DNA from: Actinoalloteichus fjordicus | GTDB lineage: Bacteria; Actinomycetota; Actinomycetes; Mycobacteriales; Pseudonocardiaceae | NCBI RefSeq assembly: GCF_001941625.1 | Contig: NZ_CP016076.1 | Coordinates: 930,001 to 994,000 of the forward strand | Direction of reading: 5' to 3' | DNA length: 64,000 nt | In this document: in pieces, positions 27,567 through 35,694 of the stretch | How the letters are laid out: the number at the start of each line of letters is the position of its first letter | Numbering within the stretch: the first letter of the stretch is position 1 | Translations under genes and position numbers: made by a program | Notes under the pieces: generated by a model | What the model was told of the DNA's origin: nothing | Seen by the model: the letters and a program-made list of their open reading frames with translations, nothing else | Database searches by the model: none

Positions 27567-28103
27567 TCAGCCCGCCCCCGCCCCCTGCGGCAGGTGACAG
27601 CCGGTGGACACACTCAGCAGGGTGTTGGCGGCGGTGCCGAAGGTGTAGCGGGCGCCGAAGGGGTCATGGCCGACGATCTCGTGATCGCCGACTCGGTCGA
27701 CGATCACCTCCGGCTCGCCGAAGTCGTACTCGCCGCTGATCTCCGTGACGATCGCGACGGCCTGCGGCCACTGCGCGTCGGGCAGACTCCCCAGGAAGTG
27801 CCGTCGATCCAGACTGCGGCTCTCCCCGCCGACGTGCGGGAACTCCGCGCAGCCGGACCGGGTCATGTTCTGGTCGTTGACCCACTCCCACGGACCCAGC
27901 TCCTCGGAGAGCCGGGTGGTGATGCGCTCCTGCATCTCCTCGTAGCGTTCGGTGATCTGCTCGATGCTGGGCCTGCCCAGCAGGACCGCACGGTCGTCGT
28001 TCACGGTGTCCTCTTCTCTCGTCGACCCGCCGCAGCCCGCGAGCAGCGGTGCGACGATCAGTGTCGTGGCCAGGACGGCAGCCAGTCGGATCGACCTCCA
28101 CAT
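27567..28103 (-). CDS. lipoprotein (possible immunity/partner of the WXG hydrolase)
   Basis: 178-residue lipoprotein: MWRSIRLAAVLATTLIVAPLLAGC with the lipobox Cys at 24. The mature protein has a helical segment IEQITERYEEMQERITTRL followed by a beta-rich part with CAEFPHVGGESRSL and GYDFGEPEVIVDR-like strands, reminiscent of LppA/DUF4853-type lipoproteins. Its ATG overlaps the hydrolase stop by 1 bp (TGATG on the minus strand), so it is co-translated with a putative ESX-type effector. An outward-facing lipoprotein in that position could be an immunity or accessory protein (inference). No enzyme motif is seen. Confidence 0.75.
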   Translation of the reverse strand: MWRSIRLAAVLATTLIVAPLLAGCGGSTREEDTVNDDRAVLLGRPSIEQITERYEEMQERITTRLSEELGPWEWVNDQNMTRSGCAEFPHVGGESRSLDRRHFLGSLPDAQWPQAVAIVTEISGEYDFGEPEVIVDRVGDHEIVGHDPFGARYTFGTAANTLLSVSTGCHLPQGAGAG

Positions 28104-29815
28104 CAGTACGTGCCCGGCACCGGTCGCGACAGCCAGTCGCCGAAGCCCCGGCCGTCGTCGTGGACCGCCCGGTCCTCGTTGCCGCTCACGATGACGCTGA
28201 TGTTGTACTGACTCGTGCTGTCGGGAGCCAGGTAGGCGCTGTGGCCGACCGACTCGGTCAACCGCCTGCCGTCGGGAAGCTGCTCCTCGCGAGCCGACAA
28301 CCCGGTGACGCCGTCGAGCTGGTTCGGGTCGATGCCGAAGGGTGCCAGCCCGCCGAGGTCGGCCACGGCATCGTTGCGCGCCTCGATCACGTAGGCGCTC
28401 TCCGGCGGTATCCGCAGATCCGTCACATCCGAGGTGCCCAGGCCGGGCGAGCCGAAGAAGATCGCGTCGTCGACCCCGGTGTCCTGTTGGAGGGCGTATC
28501 CGGTGGTGGTCGAGCCGTAGGAATGGCCGAGCGCGGTGAGGTGCGGGTTCTCGGTCCGCGAGGCGTCGATGCCCCGATAGAAGTCGGCCAGCTCCTCGGC
28601 GCCGCGCTGGGCGGGTTCTCGGCTCCACACCGCGTCGGCGGGGCTCAGCAGGTCCCAGCCCGCCTGCGGGGCGTCGTAGCCCAGCCAGGCGACCGTCGCC
28701 ACCGAGCCGCCGTCGCCATAGCGCAGCGACTCGTCCTCGGCCTGGCGTTGCAGCTGCCGCATCTGATCGTCATAACCCTCGAGGCTGCCCTGCACCGTCG
28801 TGGTGAAGCCCGGGGTGAGGACGGCGACGTGGTCGGCGGTGTCGACGTCGCCCACGGCCACCGCCGCCCGCGCCTCGTCATGGGAGAGGTCGAACAGCAG
28901 GAGCTGACGGTCCCCTCGGTCCAGGGTGTTCTCGATGGCGTCCACCGCCGCGAGCTTGTCGCGGGCCTCGTCGAGCCGGTCGTCCAGGTCGGTGAACCAG
29001 CCGCCGAGCAGCCGATCGTCGAGCTGCCGCTCCAGATCGGCGATCTCTGCCGCCAACCGGTCGCGCTCCCCGTCAAGCCGGGCGCGATTCGCCTCGTCGC
29101 GCACGGCGGCGGGCAACCCGTCCAGGTTGCCGATCAGCTCCGGCGAGTTCGCCAGCAGGTCGGCTCGCTCCGCCTCCGACAGCGAGTCCCACCACCCCGC
29201 GTTGGCGGCCGGATCGGCGTCCTCGGGTGGACCGAGAGTGGAGAGTCCGCCCTGGTCGGAGCCTGCTGCATCCGCATCGGCCAGCGAGGTCGACTCGCCG
29301 TCGTCCACGGTGTCGGTCACGGCAGCACGCAGTACGGCGGCCAGATCCGAGTCGATGTCGGCCGCCCGTCGTACCACCTGATTGACCCGTTCGATCACCT
29401 CGGCCCTGATCAGCTCGCGCTCTCGGCGCACCGTGTCGACCTGGCTCGGGGCGACCTGCGGCGGCGCGACGTCGACGACGATGCCGTTCTCCTGGACCTG
29501 GAACCCGTTGACCCGCGCCAGCTCCTCGGCGTCCGCGAGCGCGGCCTGCACCGCCACGAGGGCGTCGGCGGCCTCCGCGGTGCCGCGCCGAACGGCGGCG
29601 AGCCCGGCGACGAGCCTGCGCATCTCCTCGCTCAGCTCGTCATGCCGCCGACTCGCGGCCTCGGCGGCGGCACCGCTCCAGCCGTCGGGTGATCTCGTGT
29701 CGCCGAGTTCGTCGTCCAGCCCGACCAGGGTGTCCCGGTGTCCGCTGAGCTGCTCGAAGACGGCCTCCAGCCCGGAGGGCTGCCAGCGGCGCACCTCGAC
29801 GAGTCCGACCATCAT
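28103..29815 (-). CDS. WXG100-like N-terminus fused to an alpha/beta hydrolase (DUF1023 type)
   Basis: 570-residue putative type VII (ESX)-associated hydrolase. Residues 1-110 are helical with the hairpin GWSGAAAEAASRRHDELSEE, i.e. the W-x-G turn of the WXG100/EsxA-like superfamily. Residues 110-330 are charged coiled-coil-like helices. Residues 340-560 form an alpha/beta hydrolase: nucleophile elbow GHSYGS, oxyanion region VAWLGYDAP, and a late His in ESVGHSAYL. DUF1023 proteins of this shape occur across actinomycetes next to WXG100 genes. The ATG overlaps the upstream small WXG gene (ATGA) and the stop overlaps the lipoprotein ATG. It may be a secreted lipase/esterase or contact-dependent toxin (inference). 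Confidence 0.82.
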   Translation of the reverse strand: MMVGLVEVRRWQPSGLEAVFEQLSGHRDTLVGLDDELGDTRSPDGWSGAAAEAASRRHDELSEEMRRLVAGLAAVRRGTAEAADALVAVQAALADAEELARVNGFQVQENGIVVDVAPPQVAPSQVDTVRRERELIRAEVIERVNQVVRRAADIDSDLAAVLRAAVTDTVDDGESTSLADADAAGSDQGGLSTLGPPEDADPAANAGWWDSLSEAERADLLANSPELIGNLDGLPAAVRDEANRARLDGERDRLAAEIADLERQLDDRLLGGWFTDLDDRLDEARDKLAAVDAIENTLDRGDRQLLLFDLSHDEARAAVAVGDVDTADHVAVLTPGFTTTVQGSLEGYDDQMRQLQRQAEDESLRYGDGGSVATVAWLGYDAPQAGWDLLSPADAVWSREPAQRGAEELADFYRGIDASRTENPHLTALGHSYGSTTTGYALQQDTGVDDAIFFGSPGLGTSDVTDLRIPPESAYVIEARNDAVADLGGLAPFGIDPNQLDGVTGLSAREEQLPDGRRLTESVGHSAYLAPDSTSQYNISVIVSGNEDRAVHDDGRGFGDWLSRPVPGTY

Positions 29816-30126
29816 CGCCCCGCTGCGGGGAGTCGGTCGCTCGCGTGGCGCAGGTCCTGCTCGGCCTGATCCTCGCTGTCCTGATACTGCGCCGCCGAGG
29901 CGTCCAGCGCCTCGCCGTGCTCGGCGACGTCGCCGCTCCAGCCCGTCAGCCTGCTCCGCCAGCGTTCGGCCAGCTCCGTCGCCGCCGCCGCCGATCGGCT
30001 GCCGGGCATGGCCTGGGCGACGGCGTCGGCGGAGGCGCCCAGCGGCACGCCCGCCGCCTGCTCACCCGCTGCCCGTGCCGTGTTCGCCGCCGCGCGTAGC
30101 GCCTCGATCGTGATCGTGTATTCCAC
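29812..30126 (-). CDS. WXG100-superfamily small protein
   Basis: 104-residue, all-helical protein. GTG at 30126 is chosen because GGAGGGAGC lies just upstream and a TAGCTT box lies about 25 bp further; an in-frame extension to 30420 is shadow. Two helices are connected by a turn WRSRLTGWSGDVAEHGEALD, with Trp-Ser-Gly at the WXG position, and a Gln/Asp-rich C-terminal helix. It resembles EspC/EsxA-like ESX partners and heads the operon with the WXG-hydrolase and lipoprotein. Likely role: co-secretion partner or chaperone of the hydrolase (inference). Confidence 0.72.
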   Translation of the reverse strand: MEYTITIEALRAAANTARAAGEQAAGVPLGASADAVAQAMPGSRSAAAATELAERWRSRLTGWSGDVAEHGEALDASAAQYQDSEDQAEQDLRHASDRLPAAGR

Positions 30127-30449
30127 GCCGCTCCCTCCGCCTGGCCAGAAGCTAACGGGCGAGAGCCGCTCGGGTCGGGAGAATGCGCAGATTAGGGGTC
30201 GGCGTCGAGGCCCCGGGTCGCGCGTTCCGACGGTCGATCGATCGCGTGCGGGCCTGCGGCGGCGGTGCGCGGCGACGTCCGCGCCGCCTGCGCGGTCGCC
30301 GCCGGGACGGCGCCTCGGCTGCTTCGTCGCGGCGGACGTGGCCGCTGACCTCGTCGTGCCTGCGCCGCTCGCGCGGCGCCGGGCCCACGACGCGGACCTG
30401 CCTCGTGGAACTCGGACCATGCGTCGAGATCGGGCGGCCGTGCCTGCGC
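30127..30449. promoter_or_regulatory. intergenic region with minus-strand promoter of the WXG operon
   Basis: 323 bp. Close to the WXG gene the minus strand reads CGTTAGCTTCTGGCCAGG, giving a -10-like TAGCTT. The lipoprotein at 25233-25928 has a near-identical GCTAGCTTCTGG in the equivalent place. The rest is GC-rich with nothing recognised. Confidence 0.4.
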
Positions 30450-31079
30450 TCAGTGGACCGAGGACCTGCCGACCTTGAACTGGGTGGTGATGCGCACGAT
30501 CCGGGACCCGGAGTACACGGCAGAGGCCTTGGTCGCCTCACTGACGGGGATGGTGCCCTGGCCGTCGGCGTGCGAGGGGCCGTAGGGCGTGCCCACCTCG
30601 TACTGGATCGGGTCGGTGTAACCGGGAGTGACCAGGATTCCGCCGAAGTGATGCACCGTGTTGTACAAGGCCAGCAGGGTCGACTCGCGGCCGCCGTGCA
30701 GCGTCGCGGTGGACACGAAGCCGGAGTACACCTTGTCCTCCAGCAGGCCCTGCGCCCACTGCGGTCCCAGGGAGTCGATGAACTGCTTGAGCTGGGCCGC
30801 CACGTTGCCGTACCGGGTCGGGGTCCCGAAGATGACGGCGTCGGCCCAGAGCACGTCGTCGGCCACCGCCTCGGGGATGTCCTGGGTGGCCTTCGCATGG
30901 GCCTGCCAGGTCGGATTCGAGGCCACCGCCTCCGGTGGAGCCAGCTCTTGCACCCTGCGAAGGCGGACCTCGGCGCCCGCCTGCTCCGCGCCCTCGACGA
31001 CCGAGCGCGCCAGGGTGTAGACGCTGCCCGTCGCGCTGTAGTAGATGACCGCGACCTTCGTCGGCTCGGGACCGCTCAT
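30450..31079 (-). CDS. wrbA: NAD(P)H:quinone oxidoreductase (WrbA-like flavodoxin)
   Basis: Flavodoxin-fold protein of 209 residues that reduces quinones by two electrons using FMN and NAD(P)H, protecting against oxidative cycling. The FMN phosphate loop is YYSATGSVYTLA near residues 13-24. WrbA hallmarks follow: FGTPTRYGNVAAQLKQF, FVSTATLHGGRESTLLALYN and GTPYGPSHADG. ATG 31079 has GGAG upstream; the long in-frame extension to 32192 runs antisense through the LOG gene and is a shadow. It lies convergent with nothing and divergent from the LOG-family gene. Confidence 0.93.
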   Translation of the reverse strand: MSGPEPTKVAVIYYSATGSVYTLARSVVEGAEQAGAEVRLRRVQELAPPEAVASNPTWQAHAKATQDIPEAVADDVLWADAVIFGTPTRYGNVAAQLKQFIDSLGPQWAQGLLEDKVYSGFVSTATLHGGRESTLLALYNTVHHFGGILVTPGYTDPIQYEVGTPYGPSHADGQGTIPVSEATKASAVYSGSRIVRITTQFKVGRSSVH

Positions 31080-31244
31080 CGTCACACTCCAGCCGGTCGG
31101 GTCCGAAGACCTCGGTTCGTGCCGTTCCCTCCCGGAGTCTGCCTTCGGTCCGGCCGCGCCGCGAGCGGGAGCCCGACGGGGGAACGTGGCCCGACATTCG
31201 GCGGACAGACGCCCGCCGTCGTCGTGGCGGTCACGCTCTGCTCC

Positions 31245-31250
31245 TACCCT
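31245..31250 (+). promoter_or_regulatory. -10 box TACCCT 6 nt before the LOG-family ATG (leaderless)
   Basis: TACCCT followed by GATCAC and the ATG at 31257. With transcription starting about 7 nt after a -10 element, the mRNA would begin at the start codon. There is no ribosome binding site upstream. Confidence 0.5.
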
Positions 31251-31256
31251 GATCAC

Positions 31257-32072
31257 ATGAGCGTTATGGACTCCGATTCGACGACGAACGGCGACCGCTC
31301 CGGGGAGACCGGACTCGGCACGGAGGAGAACCCGCAGGAGAAGCGGCGCGGCCCGGTGGTGTTGCGACGCGGTCAACGCGACGAGTCGACCACGACCGAT
31401 CAACGCCTGCTCGACTCCCGAGGCCCGTCGGACTGGGTGCACACCGACCCGTGGCGGGTGCTGCGGATCCAGGCCGAGTTCGTCGAGGGCTTCGGTTCGC
31501 TCGCCGAGGTGCCCAAGGCGGTCACGGTGTTCGGCTCGGCACGCACCCCGCGTGACCACCCCGAATACGCGATCGGCCGCAGGCTGGGCGCGGAGCTGGC
31601 GGGCGAGGGCTTCGCCGTGATCACCGGTGGCGGCCCGGGCACCATGGAGGCGGCGAACCGGGGTTGTCAGGAGGCGGGCGGCTTCTCCGTCGGGCTCGGC
31701 ATCGAGCTGCCCTTCGAGCAGGGCCTCAACCCGTGGGTCGACCTCGGCGTGAACTTCCGCTACTTCTTCGCCCGCAAGACGATGTTCGTGAAGTACTCGC
31801 AGGCGTTCATCGGTCTGCCCGGCGGCTTCGGCACTCTCGACGAGCTCTTCGAGGCACTGACGCTCGTCCAGACGAAGAAGGTCACCAAGTTCCCGGTCGT
31901 GCTCTTCGGCCGGGACTACTGGGGAGGCCTCTACGACTGGCTGCGCGACAGCGTCCACGCGGGCGGCAAGATCGGCGACAAGGACCTGGCGCTGCTGCAC
32001 GTGACCGACGACGTCGACGACGCGGTGCGCGTGGTGGGTGAGGCCTATCAGGCGTGGGAGGACGTGCACTGA
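31257..32072 (+). CDS. LOG-family protein (TIGR00730), cytokinin-riboside phosphoribohydrolase type
   Basis: 271-residue Rossmann-fold protein. The LOG signature is complete: AVTVFGSART, TGGGPGTMEAANRG and LPGGFGTLDELFEAL, the PGGxGTxxE nucleotide-binding and catalytic motif. Family members release free cytokinin-like bases from N6-substituted AMP; the M. tuberculosis ortholog Rv1205 does this and is a proteasome substrate. The N-terminal 60 residues are polar and disordered. The start codon is set by an adjacent TACCCT box (leaderless); a second ATG follows 9 bp later. In the conserved order it precedes folP2, as here. Confidence 0.9.
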   Translation: MSVMDSDSTTNGDRSGETGLGTEENPQEKRRGPVVLRRGQRDESTTTDQRLLDSRGPSDWVHTDPWRVLRIQAEFVEGFGSLAEVPKAVTVFGSARTPRDHPEYAIGRRLGAELAGEGFAVITGGGPGTMEAANRGCQEAGGFSVGLGIELPFEQGLNPWVDLGVNFRYFFARKTMFVKYSQAFIGLPGGFGTLDELFEALTLVQTKKVTKFPVVLFGRDYWGGLYDWLRDSVHAGGKIGDKDLALLHVTDDVDDAVRVVGEAYQAWEDVH

Positions 32073-32118
32073 GGGCGGGACCCCGCCGCCGGCCGACCGC
32101 TCGTGGCAGCATCGAGAG

Positions 32119-32988
32119 GTGCCTACTCTGCGATTCGGAACCCGCCAGATCGTCTCCGATCGAGCGCTGGTGATGGGCATCGTCAACCGCACCAGAGACT
32201 CCTTCTACGACCAGGGCTCCACGTTCGCCACCGATGCCGCGCTGGCGGCGGTGGCACGGGCGGTCGAGGAGGGCGCGGACATCGTCGACATCGGCGGCGT
32301 CCGCGCCGGTGCGCAGGGCGAGGTCGTCGACGTGGCGGCGGAGATCGAGCGGGTGGTGCCGTTCGTCGCCCAGGTGCGTGAGCGGCATCCCGATCTCGTG
32401 ATCAGCGTGGACACCTGGCGGGCCGAGGTCGCCAGGGAGGTCTGCGCCGTGGGGGCAGACCTGCTCAACGACACCTGGGCCGGGGCCGACCCCGGCCTGG
32501 CCGAGGTGGCGGCGGAGTTCCAGGTGGGGCTGGTGTGCTCGCACACCGGCGGCCTGCCGCCGCGCACCGACCCGCACCGGGTCCGTTACGTCGACGTGGT
32601 GGCCGACGTCATCGCCGAGGTGGTGGGGCGTGCGGAGCAGATGGTTCGTCTGGGGGTGCCTCGTGAGGGCATCCTGATCGATCCCACGCACGACTTCGGC
32701 AAGAACACCTGGCACGGACTGGAGCTGCTGCGCAGGCTCGGCGAGCTGGTCGACACCGGCTGGCCGGTGCTGCTGGCGGTGTCCAACAAGGACTTCATCG
32801 GCGAGACGCTCGGCGTGGGACCGCGAGACCGGGTCGACGGGACCCTCGCGGCCACCTCGGTCGCCGCCTGGCAGGGCGCGGCGGTGTTCCGGGCGCACGA
32901 GGTCGGCCGCACCAGGCAGGTGCTGGAGATGGTCGCCTCGATCGAGGGCAGTCGCCCGCCCGCCGCCGTGCTTCGGGCGATGGCCTGA
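32119..32988 (+). CDS. folP2: dihydropteroate synthase homolog FolP2
   Basis: 289-residue TIM-barrel protein of the DHPS family. Landmarks are MGIVNRTRDSFYDQG near residue 16, the pterin-site VDIGGVRAG, VISVDTWRAEVA and ILIDPTHDFGKN. The first motif deviates from functional DHPS (MGIxNxTPDSFxDGG): Pro is replaced by Arg and the Gly-Gly by Gln-Gly. Such changes are typical of FolP2, whose M. tuberculosis version (Rv1207) lacks DHPS activity, so catalysis is doubtful. GTG 32119 is chosen because the family starts near PTLRFG; an in-frame ATG at 32038 overlaps the LOG gene. Confidence 0.88.
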   Translation: MPTLRFGTRQIVSDRALVMGIVNRTRDSFYDQGSTFATDAALAAVARAVEEGADIVDIGGVRAGAQGEVVDVAAEIERVVPFVAQVRERHPDLVISVDTWRAEVAREVCAVGADLLNDTWAGADPGLAEVAAEFQVGLVCSHTGGLPPRTDPHRVRYVDVVADVIAEVVGRAEQMVRLGVPREGILIDPTHDFGKNTWHGLELLRRLGELVDTGWPVLLAVSNKDFIGETLGVGPRDRVDGTLAATSVAAWQGAAVFRAHEVGRTRQVLEMVASIEGSRPPAAVLRAMA

Positions 32989-33126
32989 CCGGCGCAGGCG
33001 AGCACGACTGCGCGCGGCTCGGCGGGTGGTGCGGCCGCCAGGTGTGCGGGCCGGGCCGCGTGTCCGTGTCTCGGCCTGCGAGGCCGCCGACCTCGGCGTG
33101 GCCGCCGGTGTTCGGCGCGCTCCCGC

Positions 33127-34920
33127 TCAGGCTCGTGCTGCCTTGTCCTGGTGTTCGGTGGGCTCGGTCGGTACGACGGTGATCTTGTTCTTCTGACCGA
33201 TCATGGTGAACCCGGAGTAGGCACCGCCGTCGACCATGGTGTCGTCGATCACCGTGTTGCTGCGGCGGTGCAGCTCCGTGGTGGAGAAGCCCCGCTGTCG
33301 AAGGTGCGTGCTGATCGCGGCGAGCGCCCGGTGCTGGAGGATCTTGCGATAGCGGAAGCTGTCCGACTCCTGGAAGTAGGTGCCTGCCCGGCCGGTGGCG
33401 GCCAGCTCACGGAGGCTCACGGCGGCCCCGAAGGTGTGCTCGTCCGTCGGGCGGTGGCGCGGCCCGATCAGTTCCCCGAGGTATCGGCCGATCCCCGCCA
33501 CGCGCCGGGCGATCGAACCGGGCAGCAGGAGGGTGCTCCGTGCCGCTCTGCCGAGCGCCCCGAGCACCGTTCGCTCCTGCCAGTCGTCCGAGGTGAACCG
33601 ATCATCGATCGGCGTGAGTCGGAACGAGTTCCATTCGATGTACAGGGTCTTGTCGTCACAGCCGATGTGCAGGAATACCGAGATGACCAGCTGCCGGTCC
33701 CAGCTCTCGACGCGAAAGCACTGGTAATGCCTGATCCATTCCCGAGAGCCGTCGGCCAGGTTGTTCAATTCCTCCTCCGGCATACTGCTCGCAGGCATGT
33801 GCTCGGAGGAGGGCAGGATCGCGGTGGCGAGTCGATCCCGTCGATGTCGTAACAGCGCCGCCGCCGAGACGATGGCCTGCGGCTCGCCCGCGATGGTGCG
33901 CAGCCGCAGGTTTGGCGCCAGTGCGTCCGACTCGCGCAGCGAGCGCATCTCCTCGTCGACGGCCCGGTAGAGATCACGGGGACGCAGCGGCTCGCGAGGC
34001 AGCCCGGCGGCTGGTTCGGCAGGCACGAGCTGCAACGCCATCGACCAGGCCTGATCGAGGTCGCCGGACCCGACGAAGGCGCGTTCGCCCGCGTAGACGG
34101 TGATGTTGTTGTGCGTCATGCCGTCCCCTGCGTCGGCGGTCCGCTGGTTCTGCCGAATGGTCTCCAGCCTGCCACGATGACGCGCCGCCGCCCCGCCGGA
34201 GTCGATCGACGGATCGGTCGTCGGAGTCTCTGCGGGCGTGGTGTTCGTCGGACTCGTGGCGGTCTCCGGCTCCATGGGGGCGGCGGGCGCCGCCGCACCG
34301 AACCGGTGCCTGCGCAGGCGCGACTTCAGCGTGCGGTCCACTACGAGCTGGTCGGCGAGCAGGATCCCGAACGTGGCGAGCACCAGCAGTGGACCGACGA
34401 CGCCGAGGTCGATCTGCGGCGCGACGTCGATCTCGGCGGTGCCGAGCGCGACGTCGACGACGAGCAGGGCGAGCGGCAGGAGGCCTGCGGCGACCAGGAC
34501 GATCTTCACCTGGTGTCGGCCTCGGTCGCGGAGTGCGGTGGTCTTCGTTCGGGCCTCTGCCGCGCGCACGAGCGTCCTGGCCAGGTATCCCGCGCCGACG
34601 AGGACGCCCCAGAGGAACAGCAGGGCGGAGTCGAGAATCCCCATCAGCAGCAGGAGCGCCAGCAGCGCGACGTCTCGCAGCAGTCGACGGCTGCGGGCGG
34701 TCAACGCCGCCTGAAGCACTGCGGCGGAGTCGACGCCGGGGGAGGGCGGCAGGCTGCGGCGAGGCTCGCCCAGGTAGTGCTCGATCGCCAGCTCGGCGAA
34801 GTCCGCGTCGAGGTGGGCCGCCGCGGACAGACATCGAGTGGCGTCCTGCGAATCGTCCGGTTCCCGGTCTCGATCTGCGGGCGGCAGCTCGTCAAGGGTC
34901 GTCGAGTCGTCAATGGTCAT
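33127..34920 (-). CDS. membrane protein of unknown function with large soluble C-terminal domain
   Basis: 597 residues. The cytoplasmic N-terminal tail (about 75 residues) is acidic and is followed by two adjacent helices (about 80-115) and two more (about 140-160 and 175-200), so four TM segments in the first third. A Thr/Pro-rich linker (about 215-245) leads to a soluble domain of about 320 residues beginning with NNITVYAGERAFVGSG, a motif shared by actinomycete proteins of unknown function. Further marks are HYQCFRVESWDRQLVISVF, IEWNSFRLTPID and QRGFSTTELHRRSNTVIDDT. ATG 34920 is preferred to a TTG at 34950. The upstream region is AT-rich for this genome. Function unknown; lineage-restricted and not part of the mycobacterial gene order. 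Confidence 0.8.
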   Translation of the reverse strand: MTIDDSTTLDELPPADRDREPDDSQDATRCLSAAAHLDADFAELAIEHYLGEPRRSLPPSPGVDSAAVLQAALTARSRRLLRDVALLALLLLMGILDSALLFLWGVLVGAGYLARTLVRAAEARTKTTALRDRGRHQVKIVLVAAGLLPLALLVVDVALGTAEIDVAPQIDLGVVGPLLVLATFGILLADQLVVDRTLKSRLRRHRFGAAAPAAPMEPETATSPTNTTPAETPTTDPSIDSGGAAARHRGRLETIRQNQRTADAGDGMTHNNITVYAGERAFVGSGDLDQAWSMALQLVPAEPAAGLPREPLRPRDLYRAVDEEMRSLRESDALAPNLRLRTIAGEPQAIVSAAALLRHRRDRLATAILPSSEHMPASSMPEEELNNLADGSREWIRHYQCFRVESWDRQLVISVFLHIGCDDKTLYIEWNSFRLTPIDDRFTSDDWQERTVLGALGRAARSTLLLPGSIARRVAGIGRYLGELIGPRHRPTDEHTFGAAVSLRELAATGRAGTYFQESDSFRYRKILQHRALAAISTHLRQRGFSTTELHRRSNTVIDDTMVDGGAYSGFTMIGQKNKITVVPTEPTEHQDKAARA

Positions 34921-34949
34921 GGCAGTCCCAACGCGAGCGAGTGAAGACA

Positions 34950-35299
34950 ATCGTCGGCTGGTCGTAACGCTACGACTGCCTTCGTGCGGAATGAAATGTA
35001 TTCCGGTGTTGTCAGGCTATCGGATTACTTCGCGCGGCGGATTCGGTGGTGCTGTTCACTCGACGTCAACAGTATTGGTCTTTTCGAGTGGCACTTTCCT
35101 TGTTCGGACAATGATTTCCCGATGATTGATCGCCGAGTTCGCGTTCGCGCGATTGTTTGCTTGCGCAACAGTTCTGTGGTGCCCTTCCGGCGGCGGCCGG
35201 CCGATGTCGCGGCGCGCGATGGCCGTTGACAGTCGCGTCGTCGCTGGTAGGAGGTGCGCGAGTCCTGGGATGGCCGGGTGCCCGGCAAGCGGGCGGGAT
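34950..35299. promoter_or_regulatory. AT-richer divergent promoter region
   Basis: About 350 bp between the membrane protein (minus) and the padR operator. Composition is visibly lower in GC (for example TGGTCTTTTCGAGTGGCACT and GATTGTTTGCTTGCGCAAC) than the rest of the window, which suggests acquired DNA or a large regulatory region. No protein-coding frame is convincing on either strand. Confidence 0.45.
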
Positions 35300-35323
35300 G
35301 CTACCAATGAGTAGCGTTGCTAC
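35300..35323. promoter_or_regulatory. triple GCTAC/GTAGC half-site (candidate PadR operator)
   Basis: GCTAC (35300-35304), GTAGC (35311-35315) and GCTAC (35319-35323) alternate in orientation, making two overlapping palindromes with 6-bp and 3-bp spacers, 33 bp upstream of the padR start and just before its TACACT -10 box. Position and symmetry fit autorepression by the winged-helix regulator. Confidence 0.55.
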
Positions 35324-35343
35324 CTGCGCTTCGTGTGACGTTC

Positions 35344-35349
35344 TACACT
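35344..35349 (+). promoter_or_regulatory. -10 box TACACT 6 nt before the padR GTG (leaderless)
   Basis: TACACT-CTTGTT-GTG: the start codon lies where transcription should begin, and no ribosome binding site exists upstream. Confidence 0.5.
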
Positions 35350-35355
35350 CTTGTT

Positions 35356-35694
35356 GTGAAGTCGGACGCGCTGCGCGGTCATCTGGACGCACTCCTGCTT
35401 GCCACCCTGGACGGCAGACAGTTGCACGGCTACGCGATCATCGAGGCCCTGCAGCTCCGCAGCGGCGGTGCCCTGGACCTGCCGACCGGAACCGTGTATC
35501 CCGCCCTGCGCAGGCTCGAACGCGCGGGCTACGTCGGAAGCGAGTGGAGCACCGTCGGCGGCAGGCAGCGGCGTACCTACACTCTGACCTCGGCGGGCGA
35601 ACGCGCGCTGGCGGCCGAGCGGACCGCCTGGCACGAGTTCACTCGGGCCATCGAAGGCGTACTCGGAGGCGGTGCATGGCCTGCGCGGGCATGA
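35356..35694 (+). CDS. PadR-family transcriptional regulator
   Basis: 112-residue winged-helix regulator. The PadR pattern is complete: LLLATLDGRQLHGYAIIEAL (helices 1-2), LDLPTGTVYPALRRLERAGYV (recognition helix), then the wing GGRQRRTYTLTSAGERAL. GTG 35356 follows a -10 box by 6 nt (leaderless). The gene overlaps the following membrane-protein gene, the common PadR/permease-prefix-domain pairing in actinobacteria, where the regulator senses and represses its own operon. The candidate operator is the GCTAC triple at 35300-35323. Confidence 0.92.
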   Translation: MKSDALRGHLDALLLATLDGRQLHGYAIIEALQLRSGGALDLPTGTVYPALRRLERAGYVGSEWSTVGGRQRRTYTLTSAGERALAAERTAWHEFTRAIEGVLGGGAWPARA

